Shown piece after piece: positions 1 to 9,971 of a stretch of 64,000 nt of DNA (within the stretch, counting starts at the first letter, position 1; every line of letters starts with the position of its first letter). The DNA is taken from assembly GCA_947167045.1 (NCBI GenBank), contig CAMVGO010000004.1:29533-93532 (forward strand). Reading direction: 5' to 3'. Below the pieces are notes generated by a model. The model had not been told where the DNA came from and made no database searches. It worked only from the letters and a program-made list of their open reading frames with translations. The position numbers were made by a program, and so were the translations under genes. This DNA is from an uncultured Clostridia bacterium. GTDB taxonomy: Bacteria > Bacillota > Clostridia > Saccharofermentanales > Saccharofermentanaceae.

Positions 1-598
1 TCGGAGATCCCTTATAGAAGATGCTCTGGAGTACCGAGCTGGTAACTTCAGAATCGAAAGTGACTACGTTTTCCTGTGAAAGGAGCTCATCGAGCCTCGT
101 ATGTCTCTCTATGAGGATAAGAGCACCCGTATATGTCCTGGACATTTCTTTGCACGCGGAGCTTATCTCCTTGATGAACGAGGTAAGTTCTTCCTTCGTC
201 ATTACGGACTCGCTGTGCCTGAAAGGGTTTGCGGCATTCGAAGTCCTGAGTCCGACCGTCTCGAGAGCTCTTCTGAGCTCGGGCTGGAACAATACGACGA
301 AGAGAATCGCGATGATATAGAGAAGGCGGTTAAACAGGAACCCGACCATGTCGAGTCCGATAAGACCGCAGAAAGCTACAAATACAAGGATCAGAACGAT
401 ACCTTTGATAAGCTGCCATGCCCTTGTCTGCCTGATGAACATCAGGAGCGTGTAGAAAAGGAATGTTACGAGGATGATGTCTATCGCATATCTGACAAAG
501 TCCCACGGAGAGCCAAAGAAGAGCTTGCCTTCGTCAAGGCTTTTAAAAAGCTCCAATAAGAACTCGTATATCTGGCTGATGATAGATGTATCGGACAT
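1..598 (-). CDS. cdaA: Diadenylate cyclase CdaA (membrane-type DisA_N/DAC family), 3' end truncated by window edge
   Basis: Reverse-strand translation from ATG at 598: MSDTSIISQIYEFLLELLKSLDEGKLFFGSPWDFVRYAIDIILVTFLFYTLLMFIRQTRAWQLIKGIVLILVFVAFCGLIG...QPELRRALETVG...TYTGALILIERHTRLDEL; N-terminal TMs followed by the GALIxIER start of the DAC domain. Not in the ORF track because it runs off the edge. Confidence 0.9.
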   Translation of the reverse strand, partial: MSDTSIISQIYEFLLELFKSLDEGKLFFGSPWDFVRYAIDIILVTFLFYTLLMFIRQTRAWQLIKGIVLILVFVAFCGLIGLDMVGFLFNRLLYIIAILFVVLFQPELRRALETVGLRTSNAANPFRHSESVMTKEELTSFIKEISSACKEMSRTYTGALILIERHTRLDELLSQENVVTFDSEVTSSVLQSIFYKGSP

Positions 599-702
599 CA
601 ACGGGACCTTCTTCCCTATGCTTATCTTATTTAGTATAACATAAGGACGCGAAAATCAATTTGGTAAATATGTGTGAAGGAGCCGTTCTTTTGCGGCCTG
701 TG

Positions 703-2022
703 TTATGTGGTCTCGGACGAACCGTAAGTCTGTCTGGTGGACTCGATCATGTAGGCTTCATACTGAGCCGGCGTCATGCCCTTGTCCGAACCCTTGAGAA
801 GCGATTCGATGACGATGAACGCAACGCAGTTTATCCTTATCTGAAGCCTGTCTCCGGAGCAGTCTATCTCGCCGTCGCCGTTGCGGTCATAATCATCTTC
901 CACGAGAACGGAATCAAGATAGTAGGAACAGTCCGCAGGCGTTCCCCTGATGATACCGCCGTAATCCTGAAGGCTAAGGTTCTTTGTCTCCTTCATCTGG
1001 TCCATGGAAGTGAAATTGTATTCGTAACTCTCGAAATAAACGATCGGGATCATCCTGTCGTCGAAGACCTTATAGTCCGATATCGTTTTCGGCAGTTCAT
1101 TGAAGATATCCCTGATGCCGTCGTCATTTACGTCGGCCTTAACACCGGATTCATTGTAATAGAGATCGAAGCCGTAATTTGTGTACAGAGTATTCGAAAA
1201 GCATACGTCATAAGCCTGATACAGCTTTCTTCTCATCTCGTATTTCCTGCTGGAGATAAGTGATTTGAAGCCTGAAGATGCATACACCTTGTCGCCGGCA
1301 TAAAGGCTGTCGACATCGTACATTACATCGATCGAGTTCTTCTCGTCGTAACTGAGCGACTGATAAAAGGCTTCCGCGCCCGTGAAGTTGTCGGTACCGG
1401 CACCGAAGAAGACAAAGCATACGTCGTAAGCGATGTTCTTGTAGTCTTTGAAAGCCCTGAGAGCCGTAAGGATGCAGGCTGTGCCTGAAGCGTTGTCAGA
1501 GATGCCGTCAAAGACGAACTTAGGTGCTTCCGTAGGCTCTGCATCCTCCTCGCCTTCTTCCTCCTCATCTTCCTCATCTTCTTCATCCTCATCGGATTCT
1601 TCAAGATAGTCCGGAAGTATGGCAGCGTCATAATGCGTGCCTATAAGGGCTGTCCTGTGCTCGAGTTCGAAGGTCCCGTCATCTTTTGCGACATAGAAAC
1701 CCGTTCCCTCGACCTTAACGATATAGTTGTTGGAAGTGCCGCCGTCAGCGCCCTGAAATGTCTGTACTTCAGGCGTATACCCCAGTTCCTTTATCTTCTC
1801 TTCGATATATTCGCCGGTCTTTTTCTCATCGGAAGAATATGCTTTTCTTCCGGGGAAATTCGTTGCGATCTCACGCGCTATATCGGCACCGTAAGTACCG
1901 TAATCAGCGGGCTTGTCAGAAGACTTGTCCTTTTTTTTGCACGAAGACAGGACCATCGGTTCCGCAAGAACCAACAGGCATGTGACGGCAGCTATTATCC
2001 TTTTTCCAAGATCTCTGTTCAT
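703..2022 (-). CDS. M28-family Zn metallopeptidase, lipoprotein
   Basis: Signal peptide with lipobox-like LSSC; IGTHYDA and DGISDNASGTA metal-binding motifs typical of M28; acidic low-complexity insertion between them. Confidence 0.8.
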   Translation of the reverse strand: MNRDLGKRIIAAVTCLLVLAEPMVLSSCKKKDKSSDKPADYGTYGADIAREIATNFPGRKAYSSDEKKTGEYIEEKIKELGYTPEVQTFQGADGGTSNNYIVKVEGTGFYVAKDDGTFELEHRTALIGTHYDAAILPDYLEESDEDEEDEEDEEEEGEEDAEPTEAPKFVFDGISDNASGTACILTALRAFKDYKNIAYDVCFVFFGAGTDNFTGAEAFYQSLSYDEKNSIDVMYDVDSLYAGDKVYASSGFKSLISSRKYEMRRKLYQAYDVCFSNTLYTNYGFDLYYNESGVKADVNDDGIRDIFNELPKTISDYKVFDDRMIPIVYFESYEYNFTSMDQMKETKNLSLQDYGGIIRGTPADCSYYLDSVLVEDDYDRNGDGEIDCSGDRLQIRINCVAFIVIESLLKGSDKGMTPAQYEAYMIESTRQTYGSSETT

Positions 2023-2039
2023 AACCCGCTAATTATACC

Positions 2040-3188
2040 CTAAGACTCTCCGTTTTTTGCGGCAATCGCAGAAGAGCTTCCGGCGATGTGGCCCAAACGC
2101 TCCTCAAGTATCGAAAGAGCCTCTTCCCTGGAAGGATCCTTTATGGCCCAGGTGCCCTTGCCGCCCACTTCCTCATAACAAACGAGGGGTTTTCCGGCGG
2201 AATGGCCTTTGCCGTATGTATCCTTAAGGGAATTCATTATCGAATTGAAGCTTACGTCCTTCAGTTCGGTGGGAAGATTAAGCTTCGTGTAGATCGCGGT
2301 AAGCGCGGTCCTGGCCTTGTCGGGGACCGTGGCGAAAAGGCTTAAGGCAAGAGCCTCGCCTTCCGAATAGTTCATAAACCTGAAGTATCCCTCGATAGCC
2401 TCCGACAGTTCGTTGCCGAGCGTCAGGAGAACGGGATTCTTCCTGTCGATAGCAGCTCTCGCGGCATAGACCCTGTTAAGGAAAACCCTGATATCGGAAG
2501 GGCTCGAACCCGCTATGTTGAGCAGATCCGTGAGCAGACCGAAATCAGCAAGCAGCGCATATCTGATTATCTGGGCATATCCGTTGGGAATATACTTTTT
2601 CGGTATCGTCGAAAGGAAGACCGGATCGATGAACACAGCGCTCTGGGAAACCTTAACGGAAGCCGTATTCTTGCGGCTTCCTGAATTTGTATAGACCTTA
2701 TCGGCGCAGCATGTCTCCGCCATTGACGAGAGTGTCGTAGGGACAGCGATAAAACGGGAACCTCCCGAATAGAGCGCAGAAGCAAATCCAGCGATGTCTA
2801 TTACGGAACCGCCGCCGAACGCGATCACCCAGTCGTTGCTGCCGAGACCGAACTCCGTGAACTCCTTGATAACATTATTGACCTGTGAGAGATTTTTGTT
2901 CTGCTCACCCTCTTCAACAGTGATAAGGCATGTCTTGACATTTCTTATGACGAACTGTTTCTCAAAAGCGTTGTAATAGTAGCCGCTGACCTGTCTGTCG
3001 GATATTATCGCAGCCTTGATCTCCTGGTCTCCGAGATCTTTGTTGCCATATTGCTCGAGAATAAAACCTGCCACGAATTCGTCTGCGATACCGCTTCCGG
3101 TAAAGCAGTCGTAGCTCCGGTTGCAATCAAGTCTGTCCAAAGGTTTTAAGGCTCCTTTCGCTGCAAAAGTCAATTTGTATATTACCAC
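2040..3188 (-). CDS. 3-dehydroquinate synthase-like (AroB / Fe-ADH superfamily) protein, probably divergent or non-canonical
   Basis: VIAFGGGSVIDIAGFASALYSGGSRFIAVPTTL nucleotide-binding motif of the AroB/Fe-ADH fold; canonical metal-ligand motifs are altered (see findings). Confidence 0.7.
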   Translation of the reverse strand: MVIYKLTFAAKGALKPLDRLDCNRSYDCFTGSGIADEFVAGFILEQYGNKDLGDQEIKAAIISDRQVSGYYYNAFEKQFVIRNVKTCLITVEEGEQNKNLSQVNNVIKEFTEFGLGSNDWVIAFGGGSVIDIAGFASALYSGGSRFIAVPTTLSSMAETCCADKVYTNSGSRKNTASVKVSQSAVFIDPVFLSTIPKKYIPNGYAQIIRYALLADFGLLTDLLNIAGSSPSDIRVFLNRVYAARAAIDRKNPVLLTLGNELSEAIEGYFRFMNYSEGEALALSLFATVPDKARTALTAIYTKLNLPTELKDVSFNSIMNSLKDTYGKGHSAGKPLVCYEEVGGKGTWAIKDPSREEALSILEERLGHIAGSSSAIAAKNGES

Positions 3189-3236
3189 AAAAGTGATAAA
3201 ATAAACGCTCAGGAAATTTATTAATAGAGGTCACAT

Positions 3237-4688
3237 ATGAAAATAAGAACGAGATTCGCACCCAGTCCCACGGGTTTTATGCATGTCGGAAATCTCCGCA
3301 CCGCGCTTTATGAATACCTTACCGCAAAGCACGAAGGCGGCACTTTTGTACTGAGGATCGAAGATACCGACCGTGAACGTTATGTGGAGGGCGCAACTCA
3401 GGTAATATACGACACGATGAAGCTCGCCGGCCTTGAGCACGACGAAGGTCCGGATATCGGCGGAGAGTACGGACCATATGTCCAGAGCGAGCGACTTCCT
3501 ATGTATAAGCCTTACGCCGAGCAGCTCGTGGAACAGGGCAAGGCTTACAGATGCTTCTGCACCAAGGAGCGCCTTGAGGCTCTTAAGGAGAATGCACCTG
3601 AGGGTACAGGTTACGACCGTCACTGCAGAGACTTATCTCCTGAAGAGATCCAGAAGAACCTGGACGCAGGCATGCCCTATGTCATCCGTCAGAAAATGCC
3701 CCTTACAGGCTCTACTTCTTACCATGACCTGGTTTACGGAGACATCACATTCCCCAACGAGGATCTTGACGATCAGGTATTGATCAAGACTGACGGCTTC
3801 CCTACTTATAACTTCGCCAACGTTATCGATGACCACACAATGGGAATTACACACGTTGTAAGAGGATCCGAGTACTTATCTTCAACACCTAAGTACAACC
3901 TCCTCTATGAGGCATTCGGCTGGGAGATCCCCACATACATCCACCTGCCGCTCATCATGGGCAAGTCGGTTGACGAGGAAGGCAACGAAGTGATCTCCAA
4001 GCTTTCAAAGCGTCACGGCTCCACAGGTTTCATGGATCTCGTTAACGAAGGTTACCTCCCTGAGGCTATCATCAACTATATCGCACTCTTAGGCTGGGCA
4101 CCCAAGGATACAAGGGAGATCTTCTCCCTGCCCGAGCTTATCGAAGCATTTGATATCAACGGCATTTCCAAGTCACCTGCCGTATTCGACTACGACAAGC
4201 TCTCATGGGTAAACCAGGAACACATCAAGGCCATGTCCGACGAGGAGTTCTTGGAGCACGCAAAGCCCTTCTACGATGAGGCAGGCGTTGATCCTTCATG
4301 CTACGCTCTGCTCGCAGAGCTCCTGAAGCCCAGGATCGCAAAGTTCACTGAGATCACCGAGAAGCTTTCCTTCATAAAGGAATACGGTGATTTCGATCTC
4401 GGGCTTTTCGAGCACAAGAAGAGCAAGTCAACACTGGAGTCTTCAAAGCAGATGCTCGAAAAGGCTATCCCCGTTTTAGAGAACTTAGACTGGGACAGAG
4501 AAGCCATCACAGAAGCTATGAAGACGCTGGCAGAGAGCCTTGAAGTCAAGAACTCTGTCGTTATGTGGCCTGTAAGGATCGCTGCCGCAGGAGTTGCGGT
4601 CACCCCCGGCGGATGCGCTGAGGTCATGATCCTTCTGGGCAAGGAAGAATCTCTTAAGAGAATTAAATACGCTTATTCAAGACTTTGA
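3237..4688 (+). CDS. gltX: Glutamyl-tRNA synthetase
   Basis: [23 protein letters not shown] (HIGH-type motif), [10 protein letters not shown] (KMSKS-type); full length 483 aa; SD upstream. Confidence 0.96.
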   Translation: MKIRTRFAPSPTGFMHVGNLRTALYEYLTAKHEGGTFVLRIEDTDRERYVEGATQVIYDTMKLAGLEHDEGPDIGGEYGPYVQSERLPMYKPYAEQLVEQGKAYRCFCTKERLEALKENAPEGTGYDRHCRDLSPEEIQKNLDAGMPYVIRQKMPLTGSTSYHDLVYGDITFPNEDLDDQVLIKTDGFPTYNFANVIDDHTMGITHVVRGSEYLSSTPKYNLLYEAFGWEIPTYIHLPLIMGKSVDEEGNEVISKLSKRHGSTGFMDLVNEGYLPEAIINYIALLGWAPKDTREIFSLPELIEAFDINGISKSPAVFDYDKLSWVNQEHIKAMSDEEFLEHAKPFYDEAGVDPSCYALLAELLKPRIAKFTEITEKLSFIKEYGDFDLGLFEHKKSKSTLESSKQMLEKAIPVLENLDWDREAITEAMKTLAESLEVKNSVVMWPVRIAAAGVAVTPGGCAEVMILLGKEESLKRIKYAYSRL

Positions 4689-4705
4689 TCGGGAGAATAC
4701 TAGAA

Positions 4706-6367
4706 ATGGCTGACAGCAAGAATTTTATCGAGCAGATCATTGACGAGGAACTTAAAGAAGGCGGAAGAGTCTACGGCAAGAAGATCCATACGAGATTCCC
4801 GCCCGAACCGAACGGCTACCTTCACATAGGTCACGCAAAGGCATTGGAGATCGACTTCGGTACCGCTGAAGCATACAACGGCCTGTGCAACCTCAGAATG
4901 GACGACACGAACCCCACCAAAGAGGATGAGGAATACGTTGAGGCCATCAAGGAGGATATCCACTGGTTAGGTCACGACTGGGATGACCGGTTCTTCTATG
5001 CTTCCGAGTATTTCGAGAAGATGTATGAATTCGCCATCGAACTCATCAACAAGGGCCTGGCTTACGTTTGCGAACTTACGCCCGACCAGATGAGAGACAT
5101 GAGAGGCGACACAAAGACTCCCGCTGTCTCCCCTTATCGTGACAGACCCATCGAGGAGAGCCTTGATCTCTTTAAGAGAATGAGAGCCGGTGAATTTGAA
5201 GACGGAAAGATGACTCTCCGTGCGAAGATCGACCTCGCTTCCGGCAACTTCAACATGAGAGATCCCGTTATCTACAGGATCAATCATCTCCCTCATCACA
5301 GAACAGGCACAGAGTGGTGCATCTACCCCATGTACGACTTCGCTCATCCAATCGAAGACGCTTTGGAAGGCATCACACACTCCCTCTGCTCATTGGAGTT
5401 CGAAGCTCACAGACCTCTTTACGACTGGGTGGTAAACAACATTTCCGTTGAGTGCAAGCCCCGTCAGATCGAGTTCGCAAGACTCGGAATCACACACACG
5501 GTCCTTTCCAAGAGAAAGCTCCGTGCCATGATCGAAGCAGGCATCGTATCAGGATGGGATGACCCCAGAATGCCTACACTCTGCGGTCTCAGAAGAAGGG
5601 GTTATACTCCCGCTTCCATCCATAACTTCAGCGCGCGTAACGGTGTAGCCAAGGTCAACTCCGTTGTTGACTTCGCTTTCCTCGAATACTGCCTCCGCGA
5701 AGATCTTAACGATCACGCTCAGAGAGCTATGGCTGTATTAAAGCCCATCAAACTCATCATCGACAACTATCCTGAGGGACAGACCGAAGAGTTCGATGTC
5801 GAGAATAATCCCAAGGACGAGAACGCAGGCACACGTAAGGTATCCTTCTCCAGAGAGCTCTGGATCGAAGAAGAAGACTTCATGGAAGTTCCCGCTCCCA
5901 AGTATTTCAGATTATACCCCGGCAACGAGGTGCGCCTTAAGTCCGCTTATGTCGTTAAGTGCGTATCCTGCGATCACGATGCAGAAGGCAATGTAACCGC
6001 AGTCCACTGCACATACGATCCGGATTCCAGAGGCGGCAACACTTTGGACGGCAGAAAGATCAAGTCCACCATTCACTGGGTTGACGCTAAGACAGCCGTT
6101 GACGGTGAGATCAGACTCTACGACAGGCTCTTTACGACAGAGCAGCCCGACCTCGCTGACTGCAACTATCTCGATTTCATCAATCCCAATTCCCTGGAGA
6201 TCATCAGGGGCGCCAAATTAGAAGCATTCCTTGCTGACACAAAGCCCGCTGACAGATTCCAGTTCTTAAGGACCGGTTACTTCTGTGCCGACTCAAAGGA
6301 TTCAACACCTGATCATCTGGTATTCAACAGAGCAGTATCTTTGAAGGATTCTTATAAGCCGGAGTGA
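4706..6367 (+). CDS. glnS: Glutaminyl-tRNA synthetase
   Basis: [61 protein letters not shown] track starts at a TTG at 4685; ATG at 4706 with upstream GGGAG is the more likely start. Confidence 0.95.
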   Translation: MADSKNFIEQIIDEELKEGGRVYGKKIHTRFPPEPNGYLHIGHAKALEIDFGTAEAYNGLCNLRMDDTNPTKEDEEYVEAIKEDIHWLGHDWDDRFFYASEYFEKMYEFAIELINKGLAYVCELTPDQMRDMRGDTKTPAVSPYRDRPIEESLDLFKRMRAGEFEDGKMTLRAKIDLASGNFNMRDPVIYRINHLPHHRTGTEWCIYPMYDFAHPIEDALEGITHSLCSLEFEAHRPLYDWVVNNISVECKPRQIEFARLGITHTVLSKRKLRAMIEAGIVSGWDDPRMPTLCGLRRRGYTPASIHNFSARNGVAKVNSVVDFAFLEYCLREDLNDHAQRAMAVLKPIKLIIDNYPEGQTEEFDVENNPKDENAGTRKVSFSRELWIEEEDFMEVPAPKYFRLYPGNEVRLKSAYVVKCVSCDHDAEGNVTAVHCTYDPDSRGGNTLDGRKIKSTIHWVDAKTAVDGEIRLYDRLFTTEQPDLADCNYLDFINPNSLEIIRGAKLEAFLADTKPADRFQFLRTGYFCADSKDSTPDHLVFNRAVSLKDSYKPE

Positions 6368-6393
6368 TTCTCTAAAAATATTGCAGATTAAAC

Positions 6394-6432
6394 AGATCCC
6401 GGCTCTTTCACAAGTACCGGGATCTTTATTTA
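6394..6432 (+). terminator. Rho-independent terminator after glnS
   Basis: AGATCCCGG...CCGGGATCT stem followed by TTATTTAT. Confidence 0.75.
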
Positions 6433-6459
6433 TCACTTGAAGTTTTTCTCGTAGGTCGG

Positions 6460-7194
6460 CTACTCGTGCAATGTCTTTCCCAGAAGCGTCATAGCCTGCT
6501 TCGGACAATGATCTATGCATCTGTAGCACATCGTGCATTTTGAAGAAGCGACCGCTTTGCCGTCTCCTATCCTGATGTTTTGCGTAGGGCAGTTCTTCGC
6601 GCAGATCCCGCACCCGATGCACTTTGACGGATCGATCTTAACCTTATCGGTATAGCCTGTCGTCTTATTGTAGAACCAGAGCCTCTGTCCGAATAATCCG
6701 GCAAGGTGCGCTGCAAATGACAGCCCCTCTTTGGGATAGCTGCCTTCCCTCATCTGTTTGGCGGCTTCGGCAACGCGTTTGTCGGCCTTTTCTATTATCG
6801 CCTTATTCTGTTCTTTAGATTTCTTTAGAGCCTTGCAGTCACCGATGGAATCAGGCATCACTATCTGAAGGCCGCCCGTGATCTCCGCACCGTACTTTTT
6901 GAGAAGCCTGGCAGCACACCCGGTTCCGTCACCAGAAAACAGTCCCATGGTCGTTATCAGGAATATCTTCTTCCCTTTCCAAAATGCTTCATGAGTGTTT
7001 ATGAAGTCTCTTACAAGATACGGAATGTTCGAAAACATCGTCGGATAAGCCAGGATGATCTCATCGCCTTCCAAAGCTTTCATTGCATCTTCTGACTCGA
7101 TAGGCACTGCAATCCCGTTTCCGCCAAGCTCATCCAGAAGCAGAGTCACTATATGCTTTGTATTGCCGGAACCGCTTAAGTAGACCGCATTCAT
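6460..7194 (-). CDS. EFR1-type protein: flavodoxin domain plus two 4Fe-4S ferredoxin motifs
   Basis: N-terminal YLSGSGNTKHI flavodoxin FMN loop; C-terminal CIGCGICAKNCP and CTMCYRCIDHCP. Confidence 0.85.
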   Translation of the reverse strand: MNAVYLSGSGNTKHIVTLLLDELGGNGIAVPIESEDAMKALEGDEIILAYPTMFSNIPYLVRDFINTHEAFWKGKKIFLITTMGLFSGDGTGCAARLLKKYGAEITGGLQIVMPDSIGDCKALKKSKEQNKAIIEKADKRVAEAAKQMREGSYPKEGLSFAAHLAGLFGQRLWFYNKTTGYTDKVKIDPSKCIGCGICAKNCPTQNIRIGDGKAVASSKCTMCYRCIDHCPKQAMTLLGKTLHE

Positions 7195-7799
7195 AAAACA
7201 CCGTCCAAAAGCATCTTGAATGCTTTCTTCAGATACTCTTCTTTAGTCATTTTGAATCTGAGTTTAATGTACTCTTCCTTGTCGTTTGCCATCGAGATTA
7301 TCCCCGATATCGACGACCACATCATTATGACCGCAGGATAGATGTCGATGTCTTTTCTGACAATGCCCTCTTCTATGCCGCTTCTGATAAACTTTGCGAT
7401 CTCCTCATTGGTCTGTTCGCCGATATCGTAGATCTTCTTATAAAGCTCTTTATCTGTGTCTACAGAGATCTTTCCCAATGTACCCTTGCAGAACAACGGG
7501 TGCTTTTCGAACTTATCTGCAATGTCAAAACAGAGCTTGTAGTACCTTTCCTCAAAACTGCCGTCGCTTTCTGCAGCTTTCTTCGCATCGCCCAGGATCT
7601 GCTCCATATACCTGCATACGATGGAATCCCAGATCGTCTGCTTGCTATCGAAATAAACATAGAGTGTGGATCTGCTGATCCCCGTGCATCTTGCTATGTC
7701 ATCTATCGAAGTCGACTCATATCCCTTTGCTTCGAAAAGCTTTTCCGATGCATTCAAAACGGCTTCATTATAGATCTCGACCGCCAAGTCTTTACGCAT
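7191..7799 (-). CDS. TetR/AcrR family transcriptional regulator
   Basis: N-terminal HTH (YESTSIDDIARCTGISRSTLYVYFDSKQTIWDSIV); start overlaps the EFR1-type gene downstream. Confidence 0.88.
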   Translation of the reverse strand: MRKDLAVEIYNEAVLNASEKLFEAKGYESTSIDDIARCTGISRSTLYVYFDSKQTIWDSIVCRYMEQILGDAKKAAESDGSFEERYYKLCFDIADKFEKHPLFCKGTLGKISVDTDKELYKKIYDIGEQTNEEIAKFIRSGIEEGIVRKDIDIYPAVIMMWSSISGIISMANDKEEYIKLRFKMTKEEYLKKAFKMLLDGVL

Positions 7800-7830
7800 A
7801 TCTTCCTCCTCAAATACATATCCTTGATTC

Positions 7831-7908
7831 CCTATTTTCGTACTGCTAATTCGATTTTCGAACTATCAGTACGATTATCGTACTATCAATTCGATTTTAT
7901 GTCAAGAA
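7831..7908 (-). promoter_or_regulatory. Putative TetR-regulator operator array (20-bp periodic repeats with internal dyads)
   Basis: ATTCGATTTTCGAACTATCA / GTACGATTATCGTACTATCA / ATTCGATTTTATGTCAAGAA in tandem, including perfect dyads GTACGAT-T-ATCGTAC (7869-7883) and TTCGA-TTT-TCGAA (7850-7862). Confidence 0.6.
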
Positions 7909-7978
7909 TACCCTGCCGGGTAAAACACGAAATTTTAAACCCGGGCGAAAATAAGTATTTGTAAGAGCTGAAAAAGTA

Positions 7979-8737
7979 TCAGTAACCGGCCAGGAAAGCT
8001 TTGGTTCTTTCCTGCTGGGGATTTGTAACGAGATCGTACGCGTTGCCTTCCTCAACGATCACTCCGCCACTCATGAATATGATGCGGTCGGCAACGTCTC
8101 TGGCAAAGCTCATCTCGTGGGTTACGATAACCATCGTCATCTTTTCTTTTGCGAGTTCCTTGATAACGGTCAGAACGCCTTTGGTGAGCTCGGGATCCAA
8201 AGCGGATGTGGGCTCATCGAAGAAGATGATCTCAGGATTTGTGGCCAGGGCCCTTGCTATGGAAACTCTCTGCTGCTGGCCGCCCGAGAGATTGCAGGGA
8301 TAAGCGTCAGCCTTTTCGACGAGGTCCATCTTCTTTAAGAGTCCGTCGCAGATCGCGTCGGCTTCTTCCTTACTCATTTTATGCACATGTATGAGGGCTT
8401 CCGTTATGTTCCTGCGGACTGAAAAATGCGGGAAGAGATTGAAATTCTGGAATACCAGGCCGAATTTGGAGCGGATTTCCTTTTCTAGCTTCTTGTCGCA
8501 GTATTTTCCTTCATCACACAGAACGTCGCCGCCTATCACGATCCTGCCGTAATCGACGGTCTCGAGTGTCGTGGCGCATCTGAGCAATGTGGATTTTCCG
8601 CCGCCTGAAGGACCGATAACGGCCACTACCTCACCGCGCTTTACTTCCATCGAAATGCCTTTTAAGACCTCAAGGTCACCGAAGGATTTCTTTATGTTCT
8701 TCATCTCAAGAACGATGTCGTTTTTTACGTCTGCCAT
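7979..8737 (-). CDS. Polar amino-acid ABC transporter, ATP-binding protein
   Basis: Walker [18 protein letters not shown] signature, [12 protein letters not shown]; family resembles GlnQ/HisP. Confidence 0.93.
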   Translation of the reverse strand: MADVKNDIVLEMKNIKKSFGDLEVLKGISMEVKRGEVVAVIGPSGGGKSTLLRCATTLETVDYGRIVIGGDVLCDEGKYCDKKLEKEIRSKFGLVFQNFNLFPHFSVRRNITEALIHVHKMSKEEADAICDGLLKKMDLVEKADAYPCNLSGGQQQRVSIARALATNPEIIFFDEPTSALDPELTKGVLTVIKELAKEKMTMVIVTHEMSFARDVADRIIFMSGGVIVEEGNAYDLVTNPQQERTKAFLAGY

Positions 8738-8750
8738 CGGGATAACCTCA

Positions 8751-9422
8751 TTAAGAATAGTAGGACATGGATTTTTCCACGCGGTTCAGTATCGTCTCGA
8801 CAATCAGGTTCATAGCATAATAGAAAGCGCCCGCAACTATGAACGGCATTACCGATACCTGTGCGGATGCGGCAGCTGATGCCTTGGTGAACATCTCGGT
8901 AACCGAGAGGACCTGGGCAAGCGAAGTATCCTTTACAAGCGTGATTACCTCATTCGAAACAGAAGGCAGCACTCGCTTGATGACCTGCGGGAGTATTATC
9001 TTGAAATATGTCTGCATCTTCGTAAATCCGAGGACCGTCGCAGCTTCGTACTGTCCCTTGGACATAGACTGGATGCCGCCTCTGAATATCTCGGCGAAAT
9101 ATGCCGCATAGTTCAGCGAGAATGCGATTATCGTTGCGATAAATCTGTAGTTGAAAGGACCGATCTGTATGCTTCCAAGGTTTACTCCGAAGATGTAATA
9201 AGGTCCGAAATACACCAGCAGGAGCTGGAGCATGAGAGGCGTGCCTCTTAATATCGAGATGTAGAGTTGGAAAACAAGAGAAACGATCTTGATCTTGGAC
9301 ATCCTGCCCTTTGAAACGAGGAGTCCCAACGGGATCGAAAATATCAGCGTAAAGAAGAAGATCCCGAATGTAAATCCGAAGCCCTGCCACAGCTGGATCA
9401 ATGTCGACTGAAAATTACCCAT
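8751..9422 (-). CDS. Polar amino-acid ABC transporter, permease
   Basis: [26 protein letters not shown] loop of HisM/GlnP-type permeases; several TM segments. Confidence 0.93.
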   Translation of the reverse strand: MGNFQSTLIQLWQGFGFTFGIFFFTLIFSIPLGLLVSKGRMSKIKIVSLVFQLYISILRGTPLMLQLLLVYFGPYYIFGVNLGSIQIGPFNYRFIATIIAFSLNYAAYFAEIFRGGIQSMSKGQYEAATVLGFTKMQTYFKIILPQVIKRVLPSVSNEVITLVKDTSLAQVLSVTEMFTKASAAASAQVSVMPFIVAGAFYYAMNLIVETILNRVEKSMSYYS

Positions 9423-9423
9423 A

Positions 9424-9846
9424 TCAATACCCCGGCATGCTCCATAAAGATTCTATCTCGGAATCGCCCTTGATGTGCCAGGTTACCTCATGCGCAGAGG
9501 CATCAACATTGAACTTATCGATAAAGCCTCCTTCAACACTGCCGTAACTGTATGTCTTCAGGACTCCTCCTAAACCGTTCAGAGCATCCGAGCGCTCTTT
9601 ATCGGTCATGTTCTTATAGTAATCGCTCTTTCCGAACTGTTCGAAAACCGTCACAGTGAATTTCATCGCGAACTCGTCACTGCTCATGTTACCGTACTTG
9701 GCTGCCGGCATCAGTATCCTGCATTCGTCAACAAAATCCGGAGCGGAAAATGCCTTGTTCTCATCCTTATCTGCCGAAGAACAACCGGCAAAAAGAACAA
9801 GTGACATAACGGCTATCAGAATGTAAGAAATTACTCTTTTGAACAT
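9424..9846 (-). CDS. Small hypothetical lipoprotein within the amino-acid ABC locus
   Basis: Signal peptide with LFAGC lipobox; 140 aa; stop lies 1 nt from the permease start. Confidence 0.7.
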   Translation of the reverse strand: MFKRVISYILIAVMSLVLFAGCSSADKDENKAFSAPDFVDECRILMPAAKYGNMSSDEFAMKFTVTVFEQFGKSDYYKNMTDKERSDALNGLGGVLKTYSYGSVEGGFIDKFNVDASAHEVTWHIKGDSEIESLWSMPGY

Positions 9847-9910
9847 AGCACCTATTTTAGCATAAACAAAATATCATCGAGGTCATTTTCGCAAGACTAC
9901 TTAAAACATA

Positions 9911-9941
9911 ACTAAAAGACTGCCGCAAAAGCGCGGCAGCC
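9911..9941 (-). terminator. Rho-independent terminator between the binding-protein gene and the lipoprotein gene
   Basis: On the minus strand GGCTGCCGC-GCTTTT-GCGGCAGTC followed by TTTTAGTT. Confidence 0.7.
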
Positions 9942-9971
9942 TTTCCGAATAAGCTTATCTGATCTTAAGCC

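Noticed and set aside
101-559. 152-aa plus-strand ORF at the left edge
   Set aside because: Antisense to cdaA, whose translation is convincing.
661-1263. 200-aa plus-strand ORF
   Set aside because: Antisense to the M28 peptidase gene; no convincing SD.
7910-7955. CCGGG...CCCGGG inverted repeat near the TetR promoter
   Set aside because: Short imperfect stem without a U-tract; not distinguishable from chance.
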